Source: Rhea pennata
Lineage: Eukaryota; Chordata; Aves; Rheiformes; Rheidae
NCBI RefSeq assembly: GCF_028389875.1
Contig: NC_084682.1
Location: 1,250,001-1,314,000 of the forward strand
Direction: 5' to 3'
Length of the DNA stretch: 64,000 nucleotides
The translations under genes were made by a program, and so were the position numbers. Within the stretch, counting starts at the first letter, position 1; each line of letters opens with the position of its first letter. Below are positions 1 to 13,400 of this stretch, piece by piece. A model generated the notes under the pieces. That model was given only the letters and a program-made list of their open reading frames with translations, searched no databases and was not told the origin of the DNA.

Positions 1-2528
1 TTATTTTCCATTACACAGCTGAAAACCACGTGGACTTTAAATTTAAATTTGGCTGGAGAGCATAGTATAGTAACAGGAATTCTTCAGCATATAATGAAAC
101 AAGTCTTAAGTACAGCTTTCCCCTAAGTATCTGTGATTTAATTTATTAAACAACTGTAAAGTCCATGAAGCTGAAATGAGAATTATTACAGGAGCAGGCA
201 TAGACCTATAGAATTCTAGCAGTAGCCAAATCCCAGCAGCTGCAGCCTAGTAAATAACTGTCTGTGCCTGATTTAATTCTATTCTTCCTGCAATTATGAG
301 AAGCCATATTCTGATTTTGCAGCAGAGATTGTAGTTTATTACATTCAATTAACAGTTTTCCATTGGAAAAAGTGAGAGGAGGATCAGATTTACAGTGCTC
401 ATCAAGAAGCAATTGCATGTCCCGTATTTTACACTGTTGTAGGGAAAGCCTATCAAACTTATAATTTAAAGGAAACTGAAGTTACTTTGTGTGAATCATG
501 AATCTGGTAGTGACTTCATGTTGGTATGAATTGTTGCATTTAGTTATTCACTTTTACCACTTTTTTTCAGTATAAAAAATAGAAGAAGAAGAAGAAGAAT
601 GAAGACCAAGAATGGCATTGATATACATCGTTAGATAACTTACAAGGAAATAAGCCCAGTGTTACATTATATATAGTTTATATACAGTATAAGCCTGTAG
701 TTTTCCTCTAGATAATACAAATGTATGTTATACCTCACTGGGACATCATGAAGCTAAATTACTATTTCTGCAGTTATTTGAGACTGTAGATAAAAGGATA
801 CAGTCTAGGTTCAAAGTATTAACATGTATAATCACAAATGTTAGCTGAAGGCCTAAACTTCCTAAAGATTTGAGGAGCACAGATAACTTCTCAGGAAGGC
901 ATAAAAGTATAATGCAATACAAGTCATTAAGAAATAATTAGTGCTCTGTCATTCATGTCTGAATTAGGTTCATCAAAAGGAACTTTTATATTTGAGCATA
1001 AATACCCTATATTGAAAGGCTCCAAACTTGACAACATCTCACTGAGGGTCAGAGCAAATTATTCTTTACTTGGTTGTGACCTACATTGTATTGTTAGGCT
1101 TAGATCCAGCATATCATAATATTTGATACATTTTGCATAGTTGTTTGTTTCTTCCTGTGTAAGTACCAGTGGATTTAAGGTTATGTGTGAAAAAATGTTC
1201 TGAGTTAAGAGATGTCAGTCTGACATCAGACCATCCTCCATCAGGACAATAGAGATGTTCTCAGAGTAAAACAAAGGTCTGATTGGAGCACTGGTCTAGT
1301 TTTAATCTAGTAGTAAAGACAAGATGCATAGGCTACTGAGTGGAGACCATATCCATGAGGGTTGTATTCTCATATGAAACTTGATCCACAGTATTTTCAC
1401 TCCTGTTGATAGTAAAATTAGTCTTGCCTCCCCCTGCTGCAGGCATACCTTTGTTCTCCTCTCTAGGCTCCTGCTTGAACCATTAGTTGCCTTTTATATT
1501 TAAAGGTTGATGCCTGTCCCTTGTGACCTGACTTCTAAGCTCTCATGGAAATGGACACCATTCAGACAGGCTACATGTGCTAACTGGTATGATCCCTGGA
1601 ATGTGCAGTGTTGAACAAATATGGAGGCCTTCACAGTTTTTGCAACAGGTAATAAATGTGCTTTAAAAATCGGTGTCCATGTACTCCTTAAAGAGCCTCT
1701 CTTCACAGCACTAACAGATTTCCAACAGGGAAAACTAAAGAAATACTAGCTAACTTAAATAAGTCAGGGGTAAAAGTTTTCCTTTTGAAACATGACCTCT
1801 TTGTTTATTTGTACTTGTGACTATCCGCCTCCAGGTGGCAGTGCATGCTGCTAATGCACATCTGAGGCCCTGAGGGTTGGAGGTTGGGTTTGTTCATTTC
1901 TATTATTTCCAATTTGTTGATCTCCCTCACCTCCTAAAATACAACTCAAATGCCACAGTCAGATCTCTTCTAGGCTCCAGATTTTCTTTCAGAGTTCAAG
2001 GAAACAAAAAGTAGTCTAGTAGCTCTAGGTAGTCAAGAATTAGACAAGTGCTAAAAAAAAGTTGTGGCCATACATAAAAACTTACACCACAGTGTTATAT
2101 CAAACATCTTCCTTTTCTTTGCTCATTCTAATCTTTCCTCTTCAAGAATTCTTGCCTCCATTTTTTTTTCTCTGCCATCCCCTACTGCTGTTCTTCTCTA
2201 GACCTGCATCTTTCACATCATTTTACATTCCCTCAGCTTCCATAGCTCTTATTCTACATCTTCCTTAATTCTCTTCTCTCAACAAGTCTCTCTATCCCAT
2301 TCTTTTCTCCTTCTCGAATACTTTTATGACATTTAAAAGAATGTCAAAAATACTAAGGTCTTATGCTAGGGCCACCCTTCTGCTTAACTTCAGATATAGA
2401 ACCTGAAAGTGATAGAGCTTTTCAAGTTAAGTGTATGTTTTACTACTTCATATGGGGGAAAACCACTTTTCTTCCTACTTAAATACATTTCAGAAAATTC
2501 AACCATTTTGGTTTAAACTTTTAAGTTT

Positions 2529-2550
2529 AAACTAAGTTTAAACTTAGTTT
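2529..2550. repeat. 22 bp perfect palindrome with clustered GTTTAAAC
   Basis: The 22 bases are their own reverse complement, centred on GTTTAAAC. Two more GTTTAAAC octamers lie at 2,511-2,518 and 2,525-2,532, giving three in 33 bp. Confidence 0.9.
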
Positions 2551-5500
2551 GGTGCAAGGTAAAGCATGGAAAACTTCAGCCTTTGTAGATTACAATAACA
2601 TAGAAACATAGTTCTTGTAAACATACTTTACAACAAACAGTAGAAAACAGAATGCTTTGAAAAAGCTTAAACAGATTTGATTGTAGATATCTGAATGTCC
2701 TGCTTTTAATCAAGATCAGTAAACAACTGAACCATACTGTACTCTTCTTCTACTATATATATTTGATCTGGGGTATGGAGATGCACTAATAACTTTATCA
2801 CTGCAATAGTAAAAACATCAAGCTTCAGTAGGAATAACTGTGTGAAAGCATACTGGTTTCCTGAACTTTAAAAACAATGTGTTAAAAATGATCCATTGCT
2901 ATAACTCTCTCACACTACAAAGCTAGACAGTGTTTTATTCAATTACTTAATATTTTGTGTGTAAATAATTCTTAAATGCTTACTTAATTTGTGGATAGTT
3001 TGACAGGAAAAGCACCAAGGAGCTGGAAGGTGTTTGAGGTACCAAAGGAGATGTGGGAGCATCAACCTGGAGGTATGACCAGGATCTGTGAATTTCAGTC
3101 TTTTGGAAATAGGTAGAGCATGCAGTTCTTACTAGGGTGCAGAAGGGAACATGGCTGTTGAGTCAGAAGACATCATGACTAAGTATTGATTCAGTTGTAG
3201 GGCACGGTGTGATGTCTGAGTCATTTTTTCATACAGTCTAATTTTTTTCAGAATAGCATACCTGTTAATAGGATGAAAATGTAATGTGAAGATAACTTTA
3301 TTTACTCTGTTATGGAACATATAATTTTCCTGACAAAAATTCTTTTTTTCTTCACAATTGCAAACATAGTTCTATTCCTGCTGCTCATATGGGAATATTT
3401 TACTGGTCAGTCACCTTCAGAATCTTCTGATGGTGGTTGCAAAGAAAATGTCATACCAGACAGACTGGTACATCTGTTTTCTTATTTAATCATCCTGAAT
3501 TTCTGGAAAAAAGGTAGCTGCAAATTAAGTAATAGATAAGGCTGTTGTATCAACAGTTTAATGAGCAGTGTGAAGTTTTTTTTTCCTCATAAACTTTGCA
3601 AAAGTAATCACAGTATATAACACAAGATAGTATCAGTAAAAAGGCATAAATTCTATTATAGGGATTACTTTTTGCTGAAATTAAGAATCTGTTTCTGTAA
3701 TTATACATCATACTAATTCTAATTATTCAGCTATTGGATGTGTGTATCAGTCCATTAATGAAGGATATATCAGAAGGTCACATCAAAGCCCCTGTTTGTA
3801 CTGGCCCTACTGATGGACTTTATTGCAATAAGCATTTGGTTACCAGCACGATTTCTAGTGTGATGCATTGGTGTGAGTTTCTATTGTGTTTACAGGCATA
3901 TAACTACATCATAGGAAAATGATTTCAACTTCTGGCAAAATTTTTGGTCACTAGCTCCTTGTAAATACTCTTTTAGCAGTTCACTACTGCTCACTTAATT
4001 GCTGAACAGAATTAACAGTTCAAAGGTTTTGTACAGGCACCTCTGTTAAGCTGCGGATAAGGTTTTACAGAAGTCTTGTTATGCAGGACAAACATCAGGA
4101 CAAACAAAACAGTTGACAGTATACTGTTGAAAGTTTAGTAGGTTGGATCATGCTTTTAATTCTTAAAGTATGGAGAAAATGATTATGTAGATCATATTTC
4201 AGCTATGGAAAATGAGAAATTTAGACATTAGCTCAAGTTTACAGGCTTGTCAAGGTTAAGGATAGAACTCAATATTTGTTAGTATCTCGTATCCACATTT
4301 GGTGCTTTTTTATTTTTTTTATTTATTTATTTTTTTGTACATATAACATTGTGAGCCTAAAGCTGAAACTGTAGGGAAATCAGTACATTACAAATGGCAG
4401 TGACATATCTGGAAAGACTGTAACAATGACAGTTTACTGATGTGTTGTGTTACGATTAGCGAGGTGTATTACGGATTCTTAGGCCCACAGACAAATGTTA
4501 AAAGGCCTGCTCTTGTCATTATCAACCTTGGAGCCTCATATAGAAGCTTTCTGTGTAGTGAAAGTCCTTATTTGTTAATATTGGCTTTGGATATGGAAAA
4601 AGGTGGAAATTTGTGGCTAATCTAAACTACAGAAAGGTATTCTATTCTGCTCTTCCTGTGGCTGAAGATATGTATATATTTCTTGCCAGAGATGCTACTG
4701 ATTTCAGTTCATTCTTGCCTCTCAAAGTTACTTGAGACCTGTGAATACTGAACAGAATGCTTCCATCCCAAGCCAGATTCTGCTTAGGTCTGTTTGTCCA
4801 TAGTTGAATATTCTTTAAATCACTCTTCAGCTTCAGTATTTTTTAAACTTTTTGACCTGGTTCATTTGTCACAGATGCTGCTTTCCACACATGGACTGAA
4901 GAATTTGATGCTAGATGAAACATTTATGGTGTCTGGCTCATTTTCATATGCTATGAGGAAGTGGTCTTTACTGTGGTACTACCAGGAACAAGCGCACAGG
5001 TGCACATTATATTTGAAAGAAATTATATTGAATATAATCTTTACTAAGCTACTCAAATACAAAGCTTTTTCCCTTTTAACAAAGCTCTGATAAGATGCAA
5101 ACTGAGCAGGTAGTGCAGGGATTGTGAGTCCCAGATGGTCGGTATCATAATATTCATTCAGCATTGGAGTCCTTGACCTTGAAATGTAAGAAATACTCTT
5201 TCGAGCTTTATCCTCCACAATGAAATGTCCTTTGGTATCATCCAGACTAGCATGTGTTTTATTTGAAAGTGTGAGCAGCCTCTTTGATGTTGAGAACTGT
5301 ATTCTAAAGTGAGCCAATAACACAAAAATGGCTTTGCACTGATACCCTGCCTACTTGGTCAGTTACTTTAGTGTAGCTTTTCCTACTGTTCAAAGGCAGG
5401 GTATTTATTTTTGAGCATGAGCCAGTTGTTGCATCTTTCAACTTTTGTATTATTTAGTTTAATTTATACTTCTGTCAAGCCAGGTTTTATGAAATAGTGT

Positions 5501-5568
5501 TAACTGAAATACATAATAGTCATCAAGTACTCCTTTCAGCTTGCAATTGATCTGGACAGATGCATCAA

Positions 5569-5571
<3 letters not shown>

Positions 5572-5608
<37 letters not shown>

Positions 5609-5634
5609 AGAGAGAGAAAGAAAAAAAAAAAAGC
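5572..5634. repeat. A34 tract followed by GA-rich simple repeat
   Basis: A34 at 5,572-5,605, then GAGAGAGAGAGAAAGA and a further A run. No LINE body is adjacent, so it is not clearly a retrotransposon tail. Confidence 0.9.
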
Positions 5635-8600
5635 TGTTCTATGAAGAATATTTTTTTCTTCATAGCTGTGTTTGCTGATATTTAAAATAGTTTTTAAAAG
5701 TTCATAACCTGAGTGAGACATTAATCATTTTCATTTAAGAGCTTAACATATGCATTTATTGCTGGTCGAAGGAGGTCCCTGATGCCGTACGTTTGAAAAA
5801 GTGAGTAGTCTTGCACACTTTAAGATAGAATATGAAAAAGAATTCTGTACTTGCTGTTTATTTTTCTGACCTAGGAATTCGGTGATCTAAGTTAAATTCC
5901 CTGTTCAGTCCCCGTCAACCTGGGTGCCTTTTGAGCAGATCAGCTCAGCCAAAAGTTCTTAGTTACGTGAACACCAAAATGTCATTGAACTCTATAGCAA
6001 TAATGTCTCTATTCCTTTGAGAATTAGGACTTTTTGGCATCCGTGTACATGAAAATTTAGGAATAACTTGTGTTTTAGAGGAGATAGTGCCTAGCAACAA
6101 AACTTAATACGGTTTTATTTGCTTTTTGGTTACTTTTTTCTCTGAAATTACTTGGCTTTTCATTCTACATTAATCCATTTTGAAAAGGATTAGCTTGATT
6201 CTTTTGAATCAGTGATGTCTGAGCAAGCTTTGTTTGCCTGCCTCACTGTCTCATGTAAAAGCTTTTCCAGGTGCCTCCCCACACCATTGGGCCAAACTGC
6301 CTCATTGCCTGTGTGCTTCTTCCTACTGTGGTTCAGTTTAAAAGCTAGTGCGCATTATGTCCTTTTACAGCTTAATCTTTGCAGTCATTGGTATCCTTCC
6401 CTGCTCTTGAAAGAAGTTTAAAAATGGTGGTGGTTTGATTAGTATTTCCTGCTGTTGTACAGAATGGATCTTTATCAATTCCGTATCTTTTAAAACCCAT
6501 TTTAATAAGTCAATCTAATCAGTTGCAGGAGTTTGTTCTATGTTTGGTAACATTACACAGGGTCAGGGGTTTTCTCAGTTTTACTTTCATTTTCTTGGTG
6601 GTCATTTCATCTAAAAGTCAATTACGTCTCAGATGGTATGAAACAAGGAACAAGGAAAACACTGTTTCAAAACTAACATCAAACGGAAGTTAGTAGTCTG
6701 GAAAATATTTCATGATGGCAAGCAGAGCAATGACTATTTGCTAGAGACACCTCCCTGCTATACACTGATGTAAAGATTGATTTTTTTTTTTCCTTGCCCA
6801 AAAAACAGTATTTGGTTTTCCACAGTTGTGCAACTGCAAAGGCTGCTCTCCTTTGTTTTTCTATTTTTTTCTTTCTCCTTTTATCTTTTTATTTGTCATC
6901 AAAGGTGTCTTTAATTGCCATTTACATTATAGGACATAGAAAAGCCTACTGAATCTTAGACTTCAGTCTCTGAGGAATTCTTTAGAATTTATTTTCTATA
7001 AGTCAGAGTACCTCAGAGTAGGTTCGTGTGTGTGTTTTTTTCTTTTTAATAGCCAAGATTTTCAAAAGTAATTTTCATGTTGTTTTTAGGTACTTGAGAC
7101 CTTAATTATGCTTGGTGTTAAGTCTTACATATTTTACTGTGCTATCATTAAATTTCTTGCAAACAGGATCGCTTCTCTGGACTTCTGTTTTGTGTTCTCT
7201 TGTCCACTTAGATTACTTGGAAGGGTCCATAGTTCATTATCTGCACAGTAACACTTTCCAATGCATAATCTCTACATTTTTGGTGATATATGCTGGGATG
7301 GTGTTACTACTTTGTCATTTACCTGAGTAATGCACAGTTTGTTTAACTACAAACACTAAGATATATTGATGCCCAAATGCACAATCAGGAAGATGAGCAA
7401 CATGTTGTTCTGGAGAATTCTCAGATGGTAATCAAGTCTTAAGAACTACCTGTTTGTACTGGAGCTGGCCAAGGTGGTGCATGAGAAGAGAAGGGGAAAC
7501 GAGTTGCTGGTTTTCAGCTTGGGTTGGTCATGCAGCTATCGAACTTCTTTAATTGCATGGACAGTGTTCTAAAGTCACAGAAAATTCCCCTTTACATTTC
7601 CTTCTACTCTGTCTTTGAGGACTAAACCAAAACTGCTCATGAAAACACAAGATGAGGCAAGAACAGCTGGTTGTCATGCTCAACCAAAAGTCTTGTTATT
7701 CTTTGTTGCTCAGGAAGCTGTAAGCCTTGTAAACAGTGAAGTACACAGTCTGCATCAGCTCCTTCTGCTTTGAGTGGCAGTGCTCCAATACCCACCTACT
7801 GCAATAGCTGGATGAAGCAGTTAGACTGCATTAACTGATTATATTATCTTATCCTTCCAGGAATAGAGATGAAAATTGTTATGGATAATAGTACCTGCTA
7901 ATTTGTAACAATCCTTTTATTGCTAGGATTACTTATTATAGATAAAACTCTCATTTAGCCCACTTCATTATTCAGTTCATAAGTTTATAGAATCTGACCT
8001 TACTTTAAATCACCAGTTTTTCATGTCTGTTTTTGTTTTTCAATAGTGACATTTCTGTAACTTCAAAGACCATCTTCCCAATGTAGTCCAGAGTTGTATG
8101 AATAATCAGTATTTTTTATTTGCCAGACAAACTAAAAACAAGCTGAAGATGTCCCCAGCCAGGAGATCTTAAAGTAGATTAAGAAAAGCAGCACAATGAG
8201 TATCCACATTGCAGGGGGATGTCTAGCATCATGACAACCATTAGATACCTAACTACTGTAGTATGGGTAGTTTTGGTACACTATTTTTTTTAACTGTGCT
8301 TGCCTTGTGTTTTGACACTTAATGCTCTTGAGCTATCTAAACCTTAGCACTTAATTCCCATTTTCCTTCTATATGTACTTTATAAATAAAGTAGAGGAAG
8401 GCTCAGCAGTATCACTCTTCACCTGCTTGTTTCATATAGTGTAAGATCTGAGGCAAAGATCTTGTATGTTTGGGTACCAATACGTATTTTACAGAAATTA
8501 CAGTAATTTTACTAGTACAACTGAGTAAAGGCTTCAAGGTTTAGTATCACAGTTTATAGGTACTTCATACTGAGAGCTCAAAGTGCCATACAACTATTAC

Positions 8601-9000
8601 CTAATATATTTGCATAACTTTCTAATCTAGTAGATAGATGTTATACCCCTTGTAGCTGACTAATGCTGACTTTTGTGATAAAATTGAATGATACTGGTAT
8701 TAGGTTAGCATGGTATGATTTAAGTCTACAATGCCAATAGGACTTATGAAGTCTCTTCTTAATTGTGAAGGAAGATACAGAGTTCACAATGTTCTTCCTT
8801 ACCTAGGCACTGCTTTGTTCCATGATACTAAAAGGAGGCACACTGCCTTAGGTAAGCCCACATTGTAGCCTTCTGGTTTTGGCAAACTTCTCCCAAGAGC
8901 AATCACTGAATGAATGATGTTCACAAACAGAATGGGAAACTGAGGCATGCAGCATGTCAAACCTCTTCTGCAGAGTGGATATTGACCTGCAAATGTGTGG

Positions 9001-9037
9001 TTTTTTTTTTTTTGGTTTTTTTTTTTTTTTTTTTTTT
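9001..9037. repeat. Interrupted poly-T tract
   Basis: T13, GG, then T22. Simple sequence 190 bp upstream of repeat R. Confidence 0.9.
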
Positions 9038-9230
9038 GGAATTAGTGTGCTCTAGCTTTGAGCATGTGTTACAACTGTGTAGACACTGCAGGAAACTTGT
9101 ATCCACGTTAGGTTATTAGACTTGAGATGAATTGACAAGTACATGGCTTAAAATACTAGTTAAGTGACTGGGCTCAGAGTGGTTAATGGGACATACTCTA
9201 CCTTGAGACTAGTAACAAGTCAAGATTTTG

Positions 9231-9553
9231 TTATTCCTGCATTTCTAAACTTGGGCTGACTCTTGCATTTTGTACACAGGAAGGGATGGGTTTACTGTCA
9301 TTGCACTGTATGTAAAATACTCTCATTCATTTTCAGTTTCACCCTCTGATCTGCGTATCTGCATATGGAAAAATTTTTCACTGTCTGCCCTGTCACAAAC
9401 TGGCATGCACTTTTACACTGTCTGGCTCAGGAAGTGACAAATGTAACATCATACTTTTCACCCTGGACTGCTGTTTTTACCGTACCTTAAACTGTCAGGA
9501 ACTGAAAATGAGTCCAGTCCCATTGATTTGTTACACAGGGGTCTATTCTGTGA
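9231..9553 (+). repeat. Direct repeat R, copy A
   Basis: About 323 bp that recurs at 15,286 with only about three substitutions. It begins TTATTCCTGCATTTCTAAAC and ends at GTCTATTCTGTGA. No coding frame of note, and no TG...CA ends or tRNA-primer site to support a retroviral LTR. It abuts a CR1 fragment directly. Confidence 0.9.
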
Positions 9554-9797
9554 CCTTTATCAATGACTTGAAGATGATGATGAAGTTCCCCCTCATCAAT
9601 TTTGCAGGTGTCATTAAACTGGGGGTCCGGGGGATATGCTTATGGAAAAGGCTGCCATTTAGAGGGACCTAAACAGCTGAAGAAAGGAGCTAACAAAAAC
9701 CTCATGAAATTTAACAAGGAGAAAGGCCAAGACCTGTGTCTGTGAAGGAATAGCATCTTGCAGCAAAACAGTCTGGGGGGCTGATGGCTGGGGAGCA

Positions 9798-9831
<34 letters not shown>

Positions 9832-10206
9832 GACCTAGGATTCTTGGTAAACAGCAAGCTGAACATGAGTCAGCAGTGTGTCCTGGGGTGTGTGAAGGAG
9901 CACAGCCAGTAGATCAAGGGAGGTGACTGCATCTAGAATACTATATCCAATTTGGCCCCCAGTAAAAGACATTGATAAAGGATAGTGAGTTCAGTGGAGG
10001 ACCGCCAAGATGGTCTGAGGCATGTGAGGAGAGGCTAAGGGACCTGGGCTTGTTTAGCCCGGTGAAAAGAAGACCTAGGACACTTAGTAGCAGTCTGTAG
10101 TACCTTTAACAAGGTTATCAAGGAGATGAAGCCAGGCTCTTCACAGTGGTGCATGGTGGGAGGGTGAGAAACAGTGAACAGAACTTGAAATGAGAGGTTC
10201 AGACCC
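9554..10206 (+). mobile_element. CR1 LINE fragment, 5' part of an interrupted copy
   Basis: The plus strand reads as the end of CR1 ORF2 and its 3' region. The segment near 9,556-9,600 is a degraded version of the reverse-transcriptase tail (FINDL...). The blocks near 9,995-10,070 and 10,130-10,200 follow the CR1 sequence for "more than one...led by" repeats in birds, with no intact frame. A T28 run at 9,801-9,828 replaces part of the element. The copy is broken by an inverted CR1 at 10,213. Confidence 0.8.
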
Positions 10207-10212
10207 AGTGTA

Positions 10213-10380
10213 TCACAGAATTGGTAAGGTTGGAAGAGACCTCTGCAGATCATCTAGTCCAACCCTCCTGCTCAAGCAGGGTCACCTAGAGCATGTTAGA
10301 CAAGGTTGCATCCAGGCAGGCTTTGAATATCTCCAGAGAAGGAGACTCCACAACCTCTCTGGGCAACCTGTTCCAGTGCT
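10213..10380 (-). mobile_element. CR1 LINE 3' end, inverted, nested in another CR1
   Basis: TCACAGAATTGGTAAGGTTG and the following blocks (GGAAGAGACC, ATCATCTAGTCCAACCC, CTCTGGGCAACCTGTTCCAG) are the reverse complement of a CR1 3' end. It is 168 bp, severely 5'-truncated as is usual for CR1. It is flanked by AGTGTA at 10,207-10,212 and 10,381-10,386, a plausible 6 bp target-site duplication. Confidence 0.9.
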
Positions 10381-10386
10381 AGTGTA

Positions 10387-10456
10387 ATGAAAAGCTTCTC
10401 CCTCATGAGGACAGTCCAACAGTTGAGGAGGTTGTGCAGTCTCCTTCCTTGGAGAT
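10387..10456 (+). mobile_element. CR1 LINE fragment, continuation of the interrupted copy
   Basis: ATGAGGACAGTCCAACAGTT and GAGGTTGTGCAGTCTCCTTC are forward-strand CR1. They continue the element that stops at 10,206, so removing the inverted insert restores one colinear CR1. Confidence 0.75.
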
Positions 10457-13400
10457 GCATCTTGAGGAATATTCAATAAGTCATAGCACTATTCAAGGTA
10501 CCATAATTCAGCAACTGCCTGAAGTTTTGCTAATAGGCAGCTCCCATTGAGGAAACATTTGTTTCCCTCAGCTATGGAGAACTTGAGTCAGAACATGTGT
10601 GAAAATAATCTCTATATGAACATATTCTTTAGAAGCACCTTTTGTTTGTAATGAAGTAACATCACATTCAGGATGCAAACAAGGATCCCATTTTAACTAC
10701 ACTGCCTGAATGAGAGTTTGTAAGTAAAAGACATCACTTGTTTTCTACTGAATGACAGTATAGGATGTATGTTTCTCAGATTCATGTAAGCAATGGATGA
10801 TCAGCAAACCAGAAAAATCATACGGGAGATATAGTGAGAATACACTTTCAGACTGAAGTTTCTGTCTAGATTTGTGATAATGGACCAAGCTTCCTGAATT
10901 AGTCCAGAGGTTTACACCATGAGCTGGAACTAGCAGCAGATCTGCAGAAGCTTGCTTTCTGGTATACCTCATAGAGATTCACAGGGCAAATTTTCAGTGC
11001 TTCAATTTATATGTATTTAGTTGAACTTGCAGCTCAAAATCAGCGAAAAGAGACTAGGAATACTCTGAAGAAGTTGGAGAATTTGCCATGCAAGCAGTCT
11101 GTCTTAGCAGTGAAAGGGAAAGAGCTGTTAGTAAAGGAGCTCTAATCTCATTATCACAACCCCTCTTAACACTAGCTTTGTGTCAAACATTAACAGAGAA
11201 GGTAATTTTACTCTGAGCTGTTTGAAAATAATGTAATTTTGGCAAACATACTGAAAATTGTGTAGTATTAGGCAAGACTGGACTAACTATAGTGCTTTGC
11301 AAAAACTCAATGTTCTGCCAGTAAAAATGTTCATAAATATAAAGTCAGTCATAAAATTCAGACAGTCATAAAATTGCCTGTGAAAACCCCTTTCTCCATC
11401 CAGGAAACATTGTGAGGCAGCTGAAGGTACAAAGATCAAACCTATGGTTTTGTGTAGGACGTAGCAACTAAGCCATGCTAACCAGAGTTTGATACTTGTG
11501 GGGGGAGGAAAAAAAAAAACACCTTGAGAAGGTAGATGCCTAGTATAGAGGAAGCTGGAGGCTTAGAGGTTAGTTATGGGACGTAAGTACGTGAATTTTA
11601 TTGACATTGTTCCAACAAGAGTGCTGTATTTTTCAATGAAAAAACAGTAATAGAGAAATCTTCTAGAACTGTTCATCCTTTCCAGGAAGGAGATCCCTGA
11701 GCTCATGTACTACACTTAACAGATGAGAGATGAGGGGAAGTGAACTCATTAACCTGATATATTGCTGTTAGTTGTTATAGGAGAAAATACCTGTGATTTA
11801 CTGAGTGGTTGAGTCAGGAAGGCCTTACCAGTAATTCTGTTCAGGAGAAAAAGATGGCAGGACATACTCCCAATGAACTAAATAAAACTAAATTTAGAAG
11901 CTGTTTAAAACAATCCTTATCCTTTAGAAAGAATAGATATGCTAGTTTCTATGAAATTTTTCACCCTGGCTCTTAGGTATTGGCAAGTATATTTGAACTC
12001 AAAGAATAAAAGAAAAACTTGCATTCTAAGATGAGATAGAGAAGGTGGCTTTTTCTTTGCATCATGCAACTGACAGATTTGAAATGCTCATGTAATGAAT
12101 ACCTCTCTCTGACAGGCATTGTATAGAGATTATATCATGATTCATGATACACTGTCACCAAAACTGAGAAAATTTTAAAACACTTCTGATAAAGCTAAGT
12201 CTGTCCAACTGAAATTGACCCCAAAGAAACATTAGTTGTTGCAACAAGAAGTATTTTATATTGGATAGTGAGGAGGGACTTCACTATTAAAAATGAGGCT
12301 GTACAGAGCTGTTCTCAGATGTTTCCAGATCTGAAGTTTTCTAGAATATTACTTTATAAGAGATGGCTTATATGTAGCTTTAGTGATAAAAAGCTACAGC
12401 TAGGCTGAGTGCAAAAGGTGGGTTAGTATTGTGGTCAGCAGAATGGCATTTAGTGTTTCTAGAGCTGGAACATGTTCTTGATCTACCCACCTTTTAATCT
12501 CTCTTCTTATCAGATAGATAAGCAGTCTGGGACAGTACTGACATAGAAATATTAGGCACTTCTCTCAAAGTTCCCTGTTGGTCGTTCAGATGAAATCAAT
12601 TAGAGAAAAATCCCAGAGATTTAGGTATTAGTATGATTATTAAGAGTCAATAGAAAGACGTAGTAAATATGTAGCTCAAATAGTTTGAAATAGTTTAATT
12701 TAATATGGAGTTTTCAGAGTTTTGGAGCTCATGAGCAAGGTACCCAGTGATTGTCTGCTGCAGCAGTTGCAACTGCTACAAACTTTGTACAGATTTCAGC
12801 AGGAAGGAGCCCGCTGTTTTGGTGGGGAGTATTGTCTTGTGAATTCAGTTTGGTATTCTTTAGCCAGGCAATATTACAGGGTTTTTTGTGGAAGAAAAAT
12901 ATCTTACAGTTGCTCCACAAAGAAGGCATGTGTTTTAGCGTCATAAATAAGGAAACAATATTTCTTTAACAGAGTGATTTATGAGTACGCCCTTATTTTC
13001 TGCTGATACTGGCTCTTCTAACTGAGCTTCATGATCTTTCCTCAGCATGGAAATACAGAACTGAATGATGTTCCATCCATCTCTAGATATGCCAATTGGT
13101 CCATGTTCTTCAAAACTAGAATTTTCAGATGCAGTAGTACAGTGGATGCAAACATTTGCTTTGAGGATAAAATTCAACAAATGTCTGAACTTGTGCCTAA
13201 GGGCAACTTTAGTTGATGTAAGTCAAACAGGCATGTGTATCTATTAAAAACATGCACGGCAGCACACAGTATCAACTTGCCAGTCAAGAAAGCACTTGGA
13301 TAGGGAGATAAGGTTGAGAGAAACTGAGAAGAGTGAAGGAGAAGGATGAGGAAAATTTTACAATTAAGGGAAAATTTTAAATCAAAGCTGGTGTGAACAT

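Larger units (their letters stand above)
1..9230. other. Gene-free flank, left
   Basis: A/T-rich DNA with no exon set, RNA gene or promoter that I can support. Open frames are under 115 codons and lack recognisable domains. It contains a GAA microsatellite near 583-600, the palindrome at 2,529 and the tracts at 5,572 and 9,001. In mammals LYRM9 would lie upstream of NOS2; I looked for its short C-terminal exon and did not find it. Confidence 0.7.

Noticed and set aside
5572-5605. A34 tract as the tail of a processed pseudogene or SINE
   Set aside because: The 300 bp upstream shows no similarity to any gene or SINE I recognise, and no target-site duplication is visible.
12722-13247. Cluster of overlapping open frames on both strands
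   Set aside because: Five short frames overlap with no domain, no consistent splice sites and no codon pattern; chance.
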